Notes: a model not told the origin generated them from the letters alone. DNA of 64,000 bases from Membranihabitans marinus (GCF_021729155.1 NZ_JAJQYA010000004.1:204217-268216), one strand, 5' to 3'. Shown: positions 46,199 to 55,934, counted from the stretch's first letter. Numbers and translations are program-made.

Positions 46199-46939
46199 TT
46201 AAATAACTTTGGCTTCTTCGTGCAGCAATCTTACCAACTCATCCATATCATCGGCATCCACTAGGGTAACCTCCTTACTCTTTTCAGGCTTAGAAAATGA
46301 CACAATGTTTGTGTCCGTAGCATGATCCACAGCACTGACTACTTCAAGTGGCTTTCTTTTGGCCATCATAATTCCTCTCATATTGGGAATCTTTTGTTCG
46401 GCCAGACCTTTGGTAGCACTTAAGACTAAGGGAAGTGGAGATTTAAATACTTTGACACCACCTTCTATTTCTTTGGAAATCAATGCCAGATCATCGGCGT
46501 ATTCTAAATGCGAAACCACATCAAAAAACGGCCATTTTAGTTTTGCTGCCAACATAGCCGGCAATATTCCTCCATTATAATCCACGGTTTCCTTACCTGT
46601 AAATACAATATCGAAAGACTTGTCAGCTAGGTAGGCACTCAGTTGCTTGGCAACATCAGCCGCACTTTGGGGAATGGTATCTATACGCACGCCCTTGTCG
46701 GCACCAATGGCCAAAGCTTTTCGAATAATGGGATCAGAACTCGCATCTCCCACATGAATTACAGTCACTTCACCACCTACTTGGTCTTTTAGTTCCAATG
46801 CGCGTACTAATGAATACCATTCGTCATAGGGATTCATAATATATTGCATTCCCGACTCGTCTAAAGCCGAATTGTCAGGTGTAAAAACTATTTTTGCCGT
46901 TGTTTCTATACTTTTTGCAATGCAAACCAATATATTCAT
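46199..46939 (-). CDS. etfB: Electron transfer flavoprotein beta subunit
   Basis: A 246-residue AMP-binding subunit. Landmarks are the N-terminal MNPYDEWYSLVRALELKD, the adenine-nucleotide loop around DIVFTGKETVDYNGGILPAMLAA, and the C-terminal MAKRKPLEVVS. First gene of the etfBA pair. A TATCTTTA element 40-50 bp upstream on the minus strand is a weak promoter match. Confidence 0.95.
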   Translation of the reverse strand: MNILVCIAKSIETTAKIVFTPDNSALDESGMQYIMNPYDEWYSLVRALELKDQVGGEVTVIHVGDASSDPIIRKALAIGADKGVRIDTIPQSAADVAKQLSAYLADKSFDIVFTGKETVDYNGGILPAMLAAKLKWPFFDVVSHLEYADDLALISKEIEGGVKVFKSPLPLVLSATKGLAEQKIPNMRGIMMAKRKPLEVVSAVDHATDTNIVSFSKPEKSKEVTLVDADDMDELVRLLHEEAKVI

Positions 46940-47060
46940 ATAGTGATAATTTTTAATTTTACTGATATATTTGAATGCGTTAAAGATAGTAATATGGATT
47001 TAATTTAAATAAAACCAGATCGACTATTTTTCAATATATTAAAAAAAAATTCATTTGACT

Positions 47061-47378
47061 ATGAGTCAGAATAAAATAGATCTCCTTCTTGAACTAAACA
47101 GTGAATCGCCAAACGATCCTTTTCCGTATTTTGCTTTAGCAAAGGAATATGAGAAAATATCTGAATACGATAAGGCAATAGAGCAATATAAAAAATTAGT
47201 AAATGACTTCCCTTCTTATGGAGGCACTTATTATCATTATGCAATTTTACTGATCCAAAGTCAAAAAAACCAGACAGCATTAGAGATAATTGAATCTGGA
47301 CTCACTGTTTTACTGGACAACGGTGACCGTCATCTCTACAGTGAATTGGCTGGATTAAAAGAAAATTATTTTGAATAG
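47061..47378 (+). CDS. Small TPR protein
   Basis: A 105-residue cytosolic protein built of about two and a half TPR units (PYFALAKEYEKISEYDKAIEQ, YYHYAILLIQSQKNQTALEI). The frame opens at a TTG at 47055 (MTMSQ), but ATG 47061 is preferred. It ends convergent with dapF. TPR proteins of this size mediate protein contacts; no partner can be named. Confidence 0.8.
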   Translation: MSQNKIDLLLELNSESPNDPFPYFALAKEYEKISEYDKAIEQYKKLVNDFPSYGGTYYHYAILLIQSQKNQTALEIIESGLTVLLDNGDRHLYSELAGLKENYFE

Positions 47379-47412
47379 TGGAATCCTAAAATTTTATCCA
47401 ATTATACGATAG

Positions 47413-48195
47413 TTACCATTCTCCAGCAAATACATTTTCTGTTGGACCGCTTAACCAAATATTGGTAAAATCTTTGCCGTCGTAAGTAAATTTAACTGAA
47501 AGTTGTCCGCCTTTGGTTTGGATAGGAATGGTATGATCCCCCACTTTCTCGCCAGATCTCAATAGATGATAGCTCAAGGCACTGGCTGTTACACCAGTTC
47601 CGCAAGATAGGGTTTCATCCTCTACCCCTCTTTCATAGGTAGCCACTGCCAAATGCTGTTCTTGGGTTTCGACAAAATTGACATTGATGCCTTTACTGGC
47701 AAAGCGTGAAGAATATCGAATAGCGCGTCCGGCTTCGACCACATCGATATCGTCCAAGTCTTCCACCATAGTGACATAGTGAGGAGAACCGGTATCCATA
47801 ATGGCCATTAAGTTACCTATTTCATAGGCTTTGACATCGGACATGCTGAGTTCTACATTGTAATTTTCAGGATTGATCTTGGCATGGTGAAGTCCATCAT
47901 AGGCTAGAAAACTACATTCACTTCCCTGAAAGAATCCATTTAAATAGGCAAAAGCGACGGCACAGCGACCGCCATTACCACACATACTGCCAATTTTGCC
48001 ATCGGCATTAAAATATTTCATTTCAAAATCCAATGAAGGATGATTGGAAATAATAATAAATCCATCTGCCCCAACACCGAATTTACGATGACAGTATCTC
48101 TCTATTTGAACAGAGTCATCGATATCTATATTTTCTATTTCCCCATTGACAATGACAAAATCATTACCGGTTCCTTGATATTTTAAAAATTTCAT
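47413..48195 (-). CDS. dapF: Diaminopimelate epimerase
   Basis: A 260-residue enzyme converting LL- to meso-diaminopimelate for peptidoglycan and lysine. Both catalytic cysteines are present, Cys72 in MCGNGGRC and Cys198 in ETLSCGTGVTAS. The N-terminus MKFLKYQGTGNDFVIVNG is typical. It is translationally coupled (ATGA overlap) to a small membrane protein upstream. lysA, the next step to lysine, lies 10 kb away. Confidence 0.96.
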   Translation of the reverse strand: MKFLKYQGTGNDFVIVNGEIENIDIDDSVQIERYCHRKFGVGADGFIIISNHPSLDFEMKYFNADGKIGSMCGNGGRCAVAFAYLNGFFQGSECSFLAYDGLHHAKINPENYNVELSMSDVKAYEIGNLMAIMDTGSPHYVTMVEDLDDIDVVEAGRAIRYSSRFASKGINVNFVETQEQHLAVATYERGVEDETLSCGTGVTASALSYHLLRSGEKVGDHTIPIQTKGGQLSVKFTYDGKDFTNIWLSGPTENVFAGEW

Positions 48196-48371
48196 TTCTT
48201 TATTATATTATAATCTATTTCTTCTTCAACAACCACGTATTTACTATCGCAATATTTCATACTGACCATAGCTAATAAGAATACCATAATGACTATAAAA
48301 CCATACCAGCTCATTTTTTTCCCCCATATATTAGAAAAAATCGATTTTCCTTCCTTATTATTTCCCTCCAT
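48192..48371 (-). CDS. Small single-pass membrane protein coupled to dapF
   Basis: A 59-residue protein starting MEGNNKEGKSIFSNIWGKK. One transmembrane helix (WYGFIVIMVFLLAMVSMKY) is followed by a short charged tail (CDSKYVVVEEEIDYNIIKK). The frame extends back to ATG 48440, but TATCTTTG at 48429-48436 places the transcription start inside that extension, so the second ATG is chosen. Its stop overlaps the dapF ATG (ATGA). I do not recognise the family. Confidence 0.6.
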   Translation of the reverse strand: MEGNNKEGKSIFSNIWGKKMSWYGFIVIMVFLLAMVSMKYCDSKYVVVEEEIDYNIIKK

Positions 48372-48428
48372 TATCCAATTGTTTGATAAAATATACAACC
48401 ACAATATTAATCTATATTTACGGTTATT

Positions 48429-48436
48429 CAAAGATA
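48429..48436 (-). promoter_or_regulatory. TAnnTTTG promoter for the small protein-dapF operon
   Basis: TATCTTTG on the minus strand, about 58 bp before the ATG at 48371. Confidence 0.5.
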
Positions 48437-48567
48437 ACATCCTTGAAGCTTTTTCTTCTACCTCTGCAGCGAGGATTTCAAGGTTTCAAGAACAAAAAAA
48501 TGAAAACATCTCTAGCTACTGATTTGTTTTTCGTTAACTTGGAATTTAAAGGTATTTAATCATTGAG

Positions 48568-49986
48568 ATGAAAAACAGTTTAAGATATTTTTTTACTGCA
48601 TTATTTGCATCCCTAATCACCATAGGGGTATTTAAATATTTTGATACACCAGAAACCATTATCATAAGGGAAAGAATCACGGCTCAACCCCTTTCTTATC
48701 CAGGAAGTCCAGGCCAACCCGTATTTGTCAAACGCAAAATAGTAGACAGCGATAAAAATCAGCAGACTTCTATTTTTAAGCAAAGTGTCAAAGCCATGGT
48801 TCAGATCAAATCAGCTCGCAACAATTGGATGGGAAGGTTTCGATCTCCATCGGTTAAACAAAATGGTTCGGGAGTCATACTGACCCACAACGGATATATT
48901 GCCACAAATTATCACGTGGTAGAAGACAGTGAAGATATCGAAGTTTTACTGTGGAATAAACAATCAATTTCTGCCCAGCTTATCGGCTTTGATGTCAAAA
49001 CAGATCTCGCATTATTGAAAATCGATAAAGAAAATCTTCCCTATATACATTTTGGCAACTCCGACCATATAAATGTCGGGGATAAAATATACGCCCTAGG
49101 ACATCCTTTCAAAATGGATGTCACCGTTACGGAAGGCATAGTCAGTGGTCTTCATCGACAATTGGGTCTCAAGGATGGTGACAATATTTTAGAATCTTTT
49201 ATTCAAACCGACGCTGTCATCAATCCCGGCAACAGTGGTGGAGCCCTTATAAACAACGAAGGCTTACTCATAGGCATCAACACGGCAATATTGACTAGAT
49301 CTGGTAATTTTGAAGGCTATTCCTTCTCAATCCCCTCTAACCTAGCGCATAAGATATTATCTGACTTGCGAACCTATGGCTATGTGCAACGAGGAATCTT
49401 GGGAATAAATGCCGAATACCAACCTATAGAAGAATCACCACTGTCGACTAGTCACGGTGGCGGGGCGCTTATTCACAAGGTAGAAGCCAATAGTCCTGCC
49501 GACTGGGGAGGACTAAAAACTGGGGATATTATTCTCAGTATCAATGGACAAAATATAACCTCAATATCTCATCTAAAAGAAATATTGTGGAGTGCGGAAA
49601 TGGGAGAATCCATCCCCATTATTTATGCTAGAAATCAAATAGTAGATAGTATATCTGTACATTTGGTCCACGAGAGCGACAATCCCGACTATTCCATTCT
49701 ACTAAAATTTGGCATGGAAATCAGACCTTTACAGAAAAATGAAATAGAAAAATACAATTTCTCAGGAATCCGTGTCGAAAGCATTTTTAAAAACAGTATG
49801 GCATCCTCACTAAATATTAAGCCCGGATTTATCATAACGGAAATAAACCGCAAACCGATTACTGAAACTCAATTGTTTTACAATGAGTTTATCAATATGA
49901 GAGGTGAAGTTCATTTGGCTGGCAGGTATCCTCCCGATGACCAATTATATTATTATAGCTTCAATATTCACCATTTATTTCAATAA
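48568..49986 (+). CDS. HtrA/DegP-like periplasmic serine protease with PDZ domains
   Basis: A 472-residue protease with an N-terminal signal/anchor (residues 5-24). The chymotrypsin-like triad is complete: His116 (TNYHVV), Asp146 (KTDLALLKI) and Ser223 (NPGNSGGAL). A first PDZ follows at about 275-365 (HGGGALIHKVEANSPADWGG) and a second, less conserved one at about 385-460 (GIRVESIFKNSMASSLNIKPGF). It degrades or refolds damaged envelope proteins. The pair of PDZs matches the DegP/Q layout. Confidence 0.93.
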   Translation: MKNSLRYFFTALFASLITIGVFKYFDTPETIIIRERITAQPLSYPGSPGQPVFVKRKIVDSDKNQQTSIFKQSVKAMVQIKSARNNWMGRFRSPSVKQNGSGVILTHNGYIATNYHVVEDSEDIEVLLWNKQSISAQLIGFDVKTDLALLKIDKENLPYIHFGNSDHINVGDKIYALGHPFKMDVTVTEGIVSGLHRQLGLKDGDNILESFIQTDAVINPGNSGGALINNEGLLIGINTAILTRSGNFEGYSFSIPSNLAHKILSDLRTYGYVQRGILGINAEYQPIEESPLSTSHGGGALIHKVEANSPADWGGLKTGDIILSINGQNITSISHLKEILWSAEMGESIPIIYARNQIVDSISVHLVHESDNPDYSILLKFGMEIRPLQKNEIEKYNFSGIRVESIFKNSMASSLNIKPGFIITEINRKPITETQLFYNEFINMRGEVHLAGRYPPDDQLYYYSFNIHHLFQ

Positions 49987-49989
49987 GTA

Positions 49990-49997
49990 TATCTTTG
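49990..49997 (+). promoter_or_regulatory. TAnnTTTG promoter for the RNA methyltransferase
   Basis: TATCTTTG beginning 4 bp after the htrA-like stop, about 35 bp before the ATG at 50032. Confidence 0.55.
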
Positions 49998-50031
49998 CTA
50001 CCTTTATGAATACAGAATAGCACAGGGCATT

Positions 50032-51147
50032 ATGAATCAATACATTGCAAAAACCTATACCGGTCTTGAAGAAGTCTTAGCGGCAGAATTGGAAAAGATT
50101 CATGCAAACGATATAACCATTGAAAAACGAGCTGTAAAGTTTAAAGGTACGCCGAAAATCATGTATCGCGCCAATTACGAATGCCGGACTGCGCTCAAGA
50201 TCCTCAAAGAATTGTCTTCATTCCATCTCGATACCGCTGACGACCTTTACATCAATGCATTGGATATTCCCTGGGAAAAATTGATTGAACCCAGCCAAAC
50301 TTTTTCCATAGACCACGATGTGATATCGGAATTTTTCAATAATTCAATGTATGCCTCTCTATTGTGCAAAGATGCTATCGTAGATAGAATAAGACAACAC
50401 CACGGCATACGTCCAAACGTAGACAAAGACAAAGCCGATATTCAAATCACAGTATTTGTACGGGATCAAGAAGCGATTATCTATCTCAACAGCAGTGGGT
50501 CTTCCCTCCATCTTCGCGCCTATAAAAAATACAGCGGAATAGCCCCTGTAAGTGAAGTTTTGGCCGCAGGATTAATCGCCCTATCTGGTTGGGATCCCGA
50601 TACCCCCTTCCTAAATCCCATGTGTGGATCAGGTACATTTTTAATAGAAGCGCAACGTATAGCTCAAAATATCCCCGCACAAGTACACCGCAAATATTTT
50701 TGCTTTAAGAACTGGCCAGATTTTGATGAAGAGCGATGGGAATTGGTTATAAAAGGAGCCAAAATGCGTATTCTTCGAACCCCTCCCACCATTATAGGAT
50801 TTGATCATCACAGTGATACTTTAAAGGGAGCAAAAACCAACACCTTGGCTGCGGGTAGTTTTAAATTTACCCAACTGTATAATTTTGATTTTTTTAAATA
50901 CCAACCCAAAATCAAAAAAGGCACGGTTATCGTCAATCCTCCTTACAATATGAGGTTGCAAATAGAGGACAACATGGATTTTTACCGAAAAATGAGTAGG
51001 GTTTTTAGTGAAGAATATCGGGGATTAGACATTTGGATACTCTGCCCACACGAGATTTCATTGAAGAAGGCAGGATTTAAAATTAGAAAGGAATACACCG
51101 TGTACAATGGTCCCATTCGCTGTCGATTTGCCAATATTATCGTTTAA
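50032..51147 (+). CDS. THUMP-domain RNA guanine-N2 methyltransferase (RlmL N-terminal-like)
   Basis: A 371-residue enzyme. A THUMP RNA-binding domain occupies about 45-160. A Rossmann methyltransferase follows with SAM site NPMCGSGTFLIEA (195-207) and catalytic NPPYNMRL (302-309), the N2-guanine signature. It matches the RlmL (23S rRNA G2445) half of the fused E. coli enzyme; length and lack of the RlmK domain agree with stand-alone RlmL-type proteins. The precise target base is inferred. Confidence 0.9.
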   Translation: MNQYIAKTYTGLEEVLAAELEKIHANDITIEKRAVKFKGTPKIMYRANYECRTALKILKELSSFHLDTADDLYINALDIPWEKLIEPSQTFSIDHDVISEFFNNSMYASLLCKDAIVDRIRQHHGIRPNVDKDKADIQITVFVRDQEAIIYLNSSGSSLHLRAYKKYSGIAPVSEVLAAGLIALSGWDPDTPFLNPMCGSGTFLIEAQRIAQNIPAQVHRKYFCFKNWPDFDEERWELVIKGAKMRILRTPPTIIGFDHHSDTLKGAKTNTLAAGSFKFTQLYNFDFFKYQPKIKKGTVIVNPPYNMRLQIEDNMDFYRKMSRVFSEEYRGLDIWILCPHEISLKKAGFKIRKEYTVYNGPIRCRFANIIV

Positions 51148-51261
51148 TAAAATAGGTTTGGCTTCCATTTACATGACGATTGTCGTAATGTGTTTTACGT
51201 CTATGTTTTACTTTTGATTTCCAGTATAAACCCTTTTTGGGACAAGACAAAGCATTGGGCA

Positions 51262-52737
51262 TTAGTCAACGAAAACTCCATCCACTTGAAACCATCTTAT
51301 GCCCAAGGATTGACCAAAATGAATATCTCGTTTGCCAGACAATTCGACATTTTCATTTTTATAATGAAAAGTGTTTACTGGAGTAATAATATCCATCGAC
51401 ATTTTTTGTGCCAATCGGATAGAGGGAATAGATGGACGATTGCCATTGTCAAATAAAAAATAGTGACAGGCCACATCTTTTCCCGCCCGCCATTCTTCAT
51501 ACAATCTTGGGATTTCATCGGTTAAGACCTTAAATCTGGCTTTACCCCAAAAATAATCTCTGGCTTCATCTTTAATAAAGACACAATTGGATAGAGAATG
51601 ACGTTTTTCTAGGGCAGTTTGTAATTTCTCGTAAAATTCCCGATCCCGATATTCAGCCTTTAAATCCGGCATTAACAATATGTCAGAAGGCAGTAGCGAC
51701 AGATATTCATCTAGGGTAAGGATGTTGTAGTTGCCTTTGATAGAGGTCAATTCCTTTAATTCCTTCAAACTGAGATCTGCAAGCCATTTATCTACTCCGA
51801 ATATTTTTTTGAGACTGGCATCGTGATGCACGACCAAATGTCCATCATTGGTTTCCCTTATATCAAACTCCAGTCCTCCCACTTGTCGATCAATCGCTGC
51901 CTGTATACCATGAGGATGATATTCCGTCCACTGATGATTGACTATACCTCCCCGATGCATAATGTATTGGGGTTCTGGATATTTTCCATCGTTTTTCTCC
52001 ATATAACGAAACACATCGGGATTATCAAGATTTATTCTGTCGATATCATATTGGAGACAATGTCTATACAAAGTATATTGATCACCGGGAACATAGACCA
52101 TAACTTTGACATTTCTTTGATGAGCCGCCAATAACAATTCATCGCTCAAGTCGTGAGCTCTTACTTCAACCAAGGACAAATTCCATTGATCATGGGCGGC
52201 AATAAGTTCCTCTACTGTAGAAACATTGACTTTGAAATCAAGACCGGCCCGATGTACTACAGCCAAGTCTTTGGGCTGTAAAGTAAAAAAGCAATCTTCG
52301 GCCACCCCCCATTCCCTAATTAATTCAATAAATTCTTCAATATCTCCATATTTAAAATCAAAATAAAATTTGATTTTACCCTTCAATTCATCCACCACCT
52401 CTTTTACTGTAGGTACTTGAATTCCAGCAAAACTATGGCGAAACCAACTACCCGCATCTAGGGCTTTTATTTCATCATAGGTTTTGGAATAAAAATCTCC
52501 ACTGCCATCGGTGGTTCGATCTACGGTATCATCGTGAAAATTAAAAAATATCCCCTCTTTGTTTTGACGAACGTCGATTTCTAAATAATCACCGCCCAAT
52601 GATGCGGCGAAATGCGCCGCTGGAAGAGTATTTTCAGGTGCCCATCGATTTCCTCCACGATGAACAGCAACTTCAATGTCCTGACTTTGAACAGCCTCTG
52701 TCAAAATCAATAAAAATAGTAAAACGGTATATTTCAT
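51262..52737 (-). CDS. Secreted protein with two tandem glycerophosphodiester phosphodiesterase domains
   Basis: A 491-residue protein with a signal peptide (MKYTVLLFLLILTEAVQSQ). The first GDPD domain has HRGGNRWAPENT, YLEIDVRQNKEG and NFHDDTVDRT; the second has HRGGIVNHQW, LEFDIRETNDG and VHHDASL. Both keep the His-Arg, Glu-x-Asp and His-Asp positions, although the second has lost the PENT turn. Tandem GDPDs in one chain are uncommon. It may hydrolyse glycerophosphodiesters from lipid turnover; activity of both halves is unproven. Confidence 0.9.
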   Translation of the reverse strand: MKYTVLLFLLILTEAVQSQDIEVAVHRGGNRWAPENTLPAAHFAASLGGDYLEIDVRQNKEGIFFNFHDDTVDRTTDGSGDFYSKTYDEIKALDAGSWFRHSFAGIQVPTVKEVVDELKGKIKFYFDFKYGDIEEFIELIREWGVAEDCFFTLQPKDLAVVHRAGLDFKVNVSTVEELIAAHDQWNLSLVEVRAHDLSDELLLAAHQRNVKVMVYVPGDQYTLYRHCLQYDIDRINLDNPDVFRYMEKNDGKYPEPQYIMHRGGIVNHQWTEYHPHGIQAAIDRQVGGLEFDIRETNDGHLVVHHDASLKKIFGVDKWLADLSLKELKELTSIKGNYNILTLDEYLSLLPSDILLMPDLKAEYRDREFYEKLQTALEKRHSLSNCVFIKDEARDYFWGKARFKVLTDEIPRLYEEWRAGKDVACHYFLFDNGNRPSIPSIRLAQKMSMDIITPVNTFHYKNENVELSGKRDIHFGQSLGIRWFQVDGVFVD

Positions 52738-52854
52738 AGCAATAGATGATTGATGTTAGTATTAGACAATATATCAGTCTTTTATGGAATAATATATCCA
52801 CTGAAATCATTACCTAATCTAAAGAAGAAAATCATCTATCTACCAAACAGAATA

Positions 52855-53691
52855 TTATTTCTGAGTTAACTCCATTGCACACCATTTCCCCTTATGCAGA
52901 CGATCGGTAACCTTAAAATTATGCTGTTGCCCAGCGGACTCCATATAATCCTCATCCTTTACTAAGATCCCAGATATCAACAACTTACCTCCATCCAGCA
53001 ATGAATCCTTAAAAAAGGACAGATGTTCAGTGATTACATTTCGAGTAACATTGGCCAATATCAAATCGTATTGCCTGTTTTTGGGTAGGGCTGACACATC
53101 TCCACAATAGCCTTCAATAAACAAGGTATGATTGATGGCAAAATTCTCTTCCATATTGAGAGCTGCATATCGATCGATCTCCACGGCTACTATTTCTTTG
53201 CCTCCATTCAGACCTGCATATATAGCCAGTACACCGGAACCAGCACCAAAATCCAAGCAAGATTTCCCTTCGATCGATGATTTATTTTTGTACATCAACC
53301 TTATCATCATTTCAGTAGTCTCATGGTGTCCTGTCCCAAAAGCCATTTGAGGTAAGATCTGGATTTCCGTGTCAAAAGAATTTGGATTTTCAGTATGAAA
53401 AGGGGCATATATCCTACAGATATCATCGATTACCACTTCATCGTATCCTTCTTCCCAGGATTGATTCCAGTTTTCAAATGGTATCTCTTCTACGGTTAAA
53501 CGACCTTGAAACTGTTGGGCCAATGTTTCCACTTCTCCGATGACATCAGCCTGCCATTTTTCTTTCGGAATATAAGCCACTACGGCTTTTACATCCTCTT
53601 CAAATCCTTCAAATGGAAGTAATGATAGCAAACCCAAAAGTGAATCGACATCATCAACACCATCTATGATTATTTTGATATGGTTATCCAT
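52855..53691 (-). CDS. prmA: Ribosomal protein L11 methyltransferase
   Basis: A 278-residue SAM methyltransferase that trimethylates L11. An N-terminal substrate-binding domain of about 100 residues precedes the methyltransferase domain with FGTGHHETT (118-126), GAGSG SAM motif at 149-153 and LANVTRN. It overlaps the folD stop by 8 bp. Confidence 0.95.
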   Translation of the reverse strand: MDNHIKIIIDGVDDVDSLLGLLSLLPFEGFEEDVKAVVAYIPKEKWQADVIGEVETLAQQFQGRLTVEEIPFENWNQSWEEGYDEVVIDDICRIYAPFHTENPNSFDTEIQILPQMAFGTGHHETTEMMIRLMYKNKSSIEGKSCLDFGAGSGVLAIYAGLNGGKEIVAVEIDRYAALNMEENFAINHTLFIEGYCGDVSALPKNRQYDLILANVTRNVITEHLSFFKDSLLDGGKLLISGILVKDEDYMESAGQQHNFKVTDRLHKGKWCAMELTQK

Positions 53692-54565
53692 ATACTTCTT
53701 TTCTGGCTGCTTTTAGCGTGTTTTGTAACAAACTAGTTACCGTCATTTGACCTACACCTCCAGGGACTGGAGTAATATAACTTGCTTTGGCTGCGACTTC
53801 ATCAAAATCTACATCCCCTACCAGTTTATAACCTTTGGGAGCATTTTCGTCCTCCACTCTATTGATTCCCACATCGATGATTACTGCTCCTTCTTTGACC
53901 ATATCGGCAGAAATAAACTCAGGAATTCCAATCGCTGCAATAATTATATCGGCTCTTTGAACTTCTGATACCAAGTCGGCGGTTCGGCTATGGGTCAATG
54001 TTACTGTACCGTTGCCCAGTTTAGTATTACGAGAAAGCAATATGCTAATGGGAGTTCCCACTATATTGCTTCGCCCAATGACAACTATATTTTTTCCTGA
54101 AGTTTTAATATTATATCGCTCGAGAATGGTCAATATGCCATTTGGAGTAGCTGGCAAGTAACAAGGCAGACCTAGGGCCATTCTACCGATATTTACGGGA
54201 TGAAATCCATCTACATCTTTTTTGGGATCGATGGACAGAGTGACTTTGGATTCATCTATATGTTTGGGCAATGGCAATTGAACGATAAAACCATCTACAT
54301 CGTCATTGTTATTCAACTTGTCAATAATGGCCAATAATTCATCCTCTGATATATTTTCAGATTTGCGAATTAGAGTGGATTCAAAACCTACTTTTTCACA
54401 ACTCTTTATTTTGTTGCGCACATAAGCCTGACTGGCTGGATTTTCTCCCACCAAAACCGCAGCTAAGTGAGGAACTTTTCCTCCCCCATTAATAAATTTC
54501 TTTACCTCGTGTTTAATCTCTGATTTTATCTCACTCGCCAGTGAACGACCGTCTATAATTTTCAT
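53684..54565 (-). CDS. folD: Methylenetetrahydrofolate dehydrogenase/cyclohydrolase
   Basis: A 293-residue bifunctional enzyme linking 5,10-methylene- and 10-formyl-THF. Visible blocks are SQAYVRNKIKSCEKVGF with the catalytic Lys, QLPLPKHI, the nucleotide motif GRSNIVGTP and PVPGGVGQMT near the C-terminus. It supplies C1 units for purine synthesis. It is followed at once by prmA in the same direction. Confidence 0.97.
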   Translation of the reverse strand: MKIIDGRSLASEIKSEIKHEVKKFINGGGKVPHLAAVLVGENPASQAYVRNKIKSCEKVGFESTLIRKSENISEDELLAIIDKLNNNDDVDGFIVQLPLPKHIDESKVTLSIDPKKDVDGFHPVNIGRMALGLPCYLPATPNGILTILERYNIKTSGKNIVVIGRSNIVGTPISILLSRNTKLGNGTVTLTHSRTADLVSEVQRADIIIAAIGIPEFISADMVKEGAVIIDVGINRVEDENAPKGYKLVGDVDFDEVAAKASYITPVPGGVGQMTVTSLLQNTLKAARKEVYG

Positions 54566-54615
54566 ATCAATTAAAATTTAACCCGTACTCTAATCCTTTA
54601 AATATCACTCTTTTG

Positions 54616-55266
54616 CTATCCTTTGACGCTATTTTGAAACATCAAATACTCATTTAGCAAATATCTTATACTAGCAAAAGTAATATTATTTTCATCAAAA
54701 AAATCATTCAATGTCACCCATTTTGCATCCTCTATATCTTCTTCTGCTTGCAGAGACAAGTCTTGATAATCCCCTGTAGTGTGCATCTCATACCAATGAG
54801 TTATTTTCAACATTCTCTGTCCTGTCCGAGGATGACGGTAGGTATGTCTGGTTTTTGTAATTTTCTTGTTGATGGTCAATCCTTTCAACCCCGTCTCTTC
54901 CTCTACTTCCCTAAGTGCACATTGGCGTTTATTTTCATCTTTTTCCATTTTCCCTTTAGGCAAATCCCAATATCCCCTTCGGTAAATAAATAATATTTCA
55001 TTTTGAGGATTAAAAACCAATCCACCGCCTGCAGTAATTTTTCTATACATCCCTTTGAATTCGTCCTTTAATTGAATGAAATCTTTGTAATACAGAAGAA
55101 TTTTCTTGGGTTGTTTAGCCTTTTCCAAGCTATCGATGAAATTGGGCAAGGTTTTGACTTTGCCATTGTACTGATAGCATTCCCAACCAGTTTTATCTTC
55201 CATCTCCAGATATTGACTGGTAGAGCAAAGTAAAATTGGATTTTCATTAATATAGATTTTGTACAT
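54616..55266 (-). CDS. NUDIX hydrolase with N-terminal extension
   Basis: A 216-residue protein. The first about 80 residues form an unassigned N-terminal part (WECYQYNGKVKTLPNFIDS). The Nudix box GX5EX7REVEEETGL (GKMEKDE ... REVEEETGL) is complete near 125-150. It probably hydrolyses a nucleoside diphosphate derivative; the substrate is unknown. It diverges from pyrE, and the pyrE promoter overlaps its start codon. Confidence 0.9.
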   Translation of the reverse strand: MYKIYINENPILLCSTSQYLEMEDKTGWECYQYNGKVKTLPNFIDSLEKAKQPKKILLYYKDFIQLKDEFKGMYRKITAGGGLVFNPQNEILFIYRRGYWDLPKGKMEKDENKRQCALREVEEETGLKGLTINKKITKTRHTYRHPRTGQRMLKITHWYEMHTTGDYQDLSLQAEEDIEDAKWVTLNDFFDENNITFASIRYLLNEYLMFQNSVKG

Positions 55267-55269
55267 TTG
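55262..55269 (+). promoter_or_regulatory. TAnnTTTG promoter for pyrE, overlapping the NUDIX start codon
   Basis: TACATTTG, about 30 bp before the pyrE ATG at 55299; it includes the complement of the NUDIX start codon (55264-55266). Confidence 0.55.
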
Positions 55270-55298
55270 TTACTTTTATAAAAATTAAGCGAAGTTAA

Positions 55299-55928
55299 AT
55301 GAATACTAAACATAAGGAAATTGCAGAGATATTATTAACGTTAAAAGCAATAAAACTTAATGTTGAAAATCCCTTTACTTGGGCTTCTGGCATCCAATCG
55401 CCTATTTATTGCGACAATCGGATGACATTGTCCCATCCCAAAGAAAGAAACATCATTTCCCAGGCCTTGGTTGAGCTTTGCGGGGAATTTAGTGAATTTG
55501 ATGTTGTCGCGGGGGTAGCCACTGCAGGTATTCCCTATGCTTCTATCTTGGCACACGAATTATCTAAACCCTTGATATATGTTCGATCTGCGGCCAAAGG
55601 TCACGGTCGACAAAACTTAATTGAAGGTGATTTCAAACCTGGCCAAAGGGTATTGTTAATCGAAGATTTGATCTCCACTGGAGGTAGTTCGATTAAAGCC
55701 GCACAAAACATTCAAGCCCAAGGTCTTGAAGTAGTAGGTATTGCCGCCGTATTCTCCTATGAATTGGAAGCGGGCAAAGAAAATTTTAAAGTGGCAAATA
55801 TAGAATACAAGACCCTGAGTAATTACCCCATTATGCTTGAAAAAGCACTGGAACTCAATTATATCTCAGACAAAGATCTCGCTTCGTTAAATGAATGGAA
55901 TAAATCTCCACAAAACTGGAAAAAATAA
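55299..55928 (+). CDS. pyrE: Orotate phosphoribosyltransferase
   Basis: A 209-residue enzyme that attaches ribose-phosphate to orotate. The PRPP-binding motif VLLIEDLISTGGSS and the early NPFTWASGIQSPIYCDNR are both diagnostic. It begins an apparent three-gene operon with the M42 peptidase (6-bp gap) and a UbiA-like protein. Confidence 0.96.
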   Translation: MNTKHKEIAEILLTLKAIKLNVENPFTWASGIQSPIYCDNRMTLSHPKERNIISQALVELCGEFSEFDVVAGVATAGIPYASILAHELSKPLIYVRSAAKGHGRQNLIEGDFKPGQRVLLIEDLISTGGSSIKAAQNIQAQGLEVVGIAAVFSYELEAGKENFKVANIEYKTLSNYPIMLEKALELNYISDKDLASLNEWNKSPQNWKK

Positions 55929-55934
55929 TAAATT

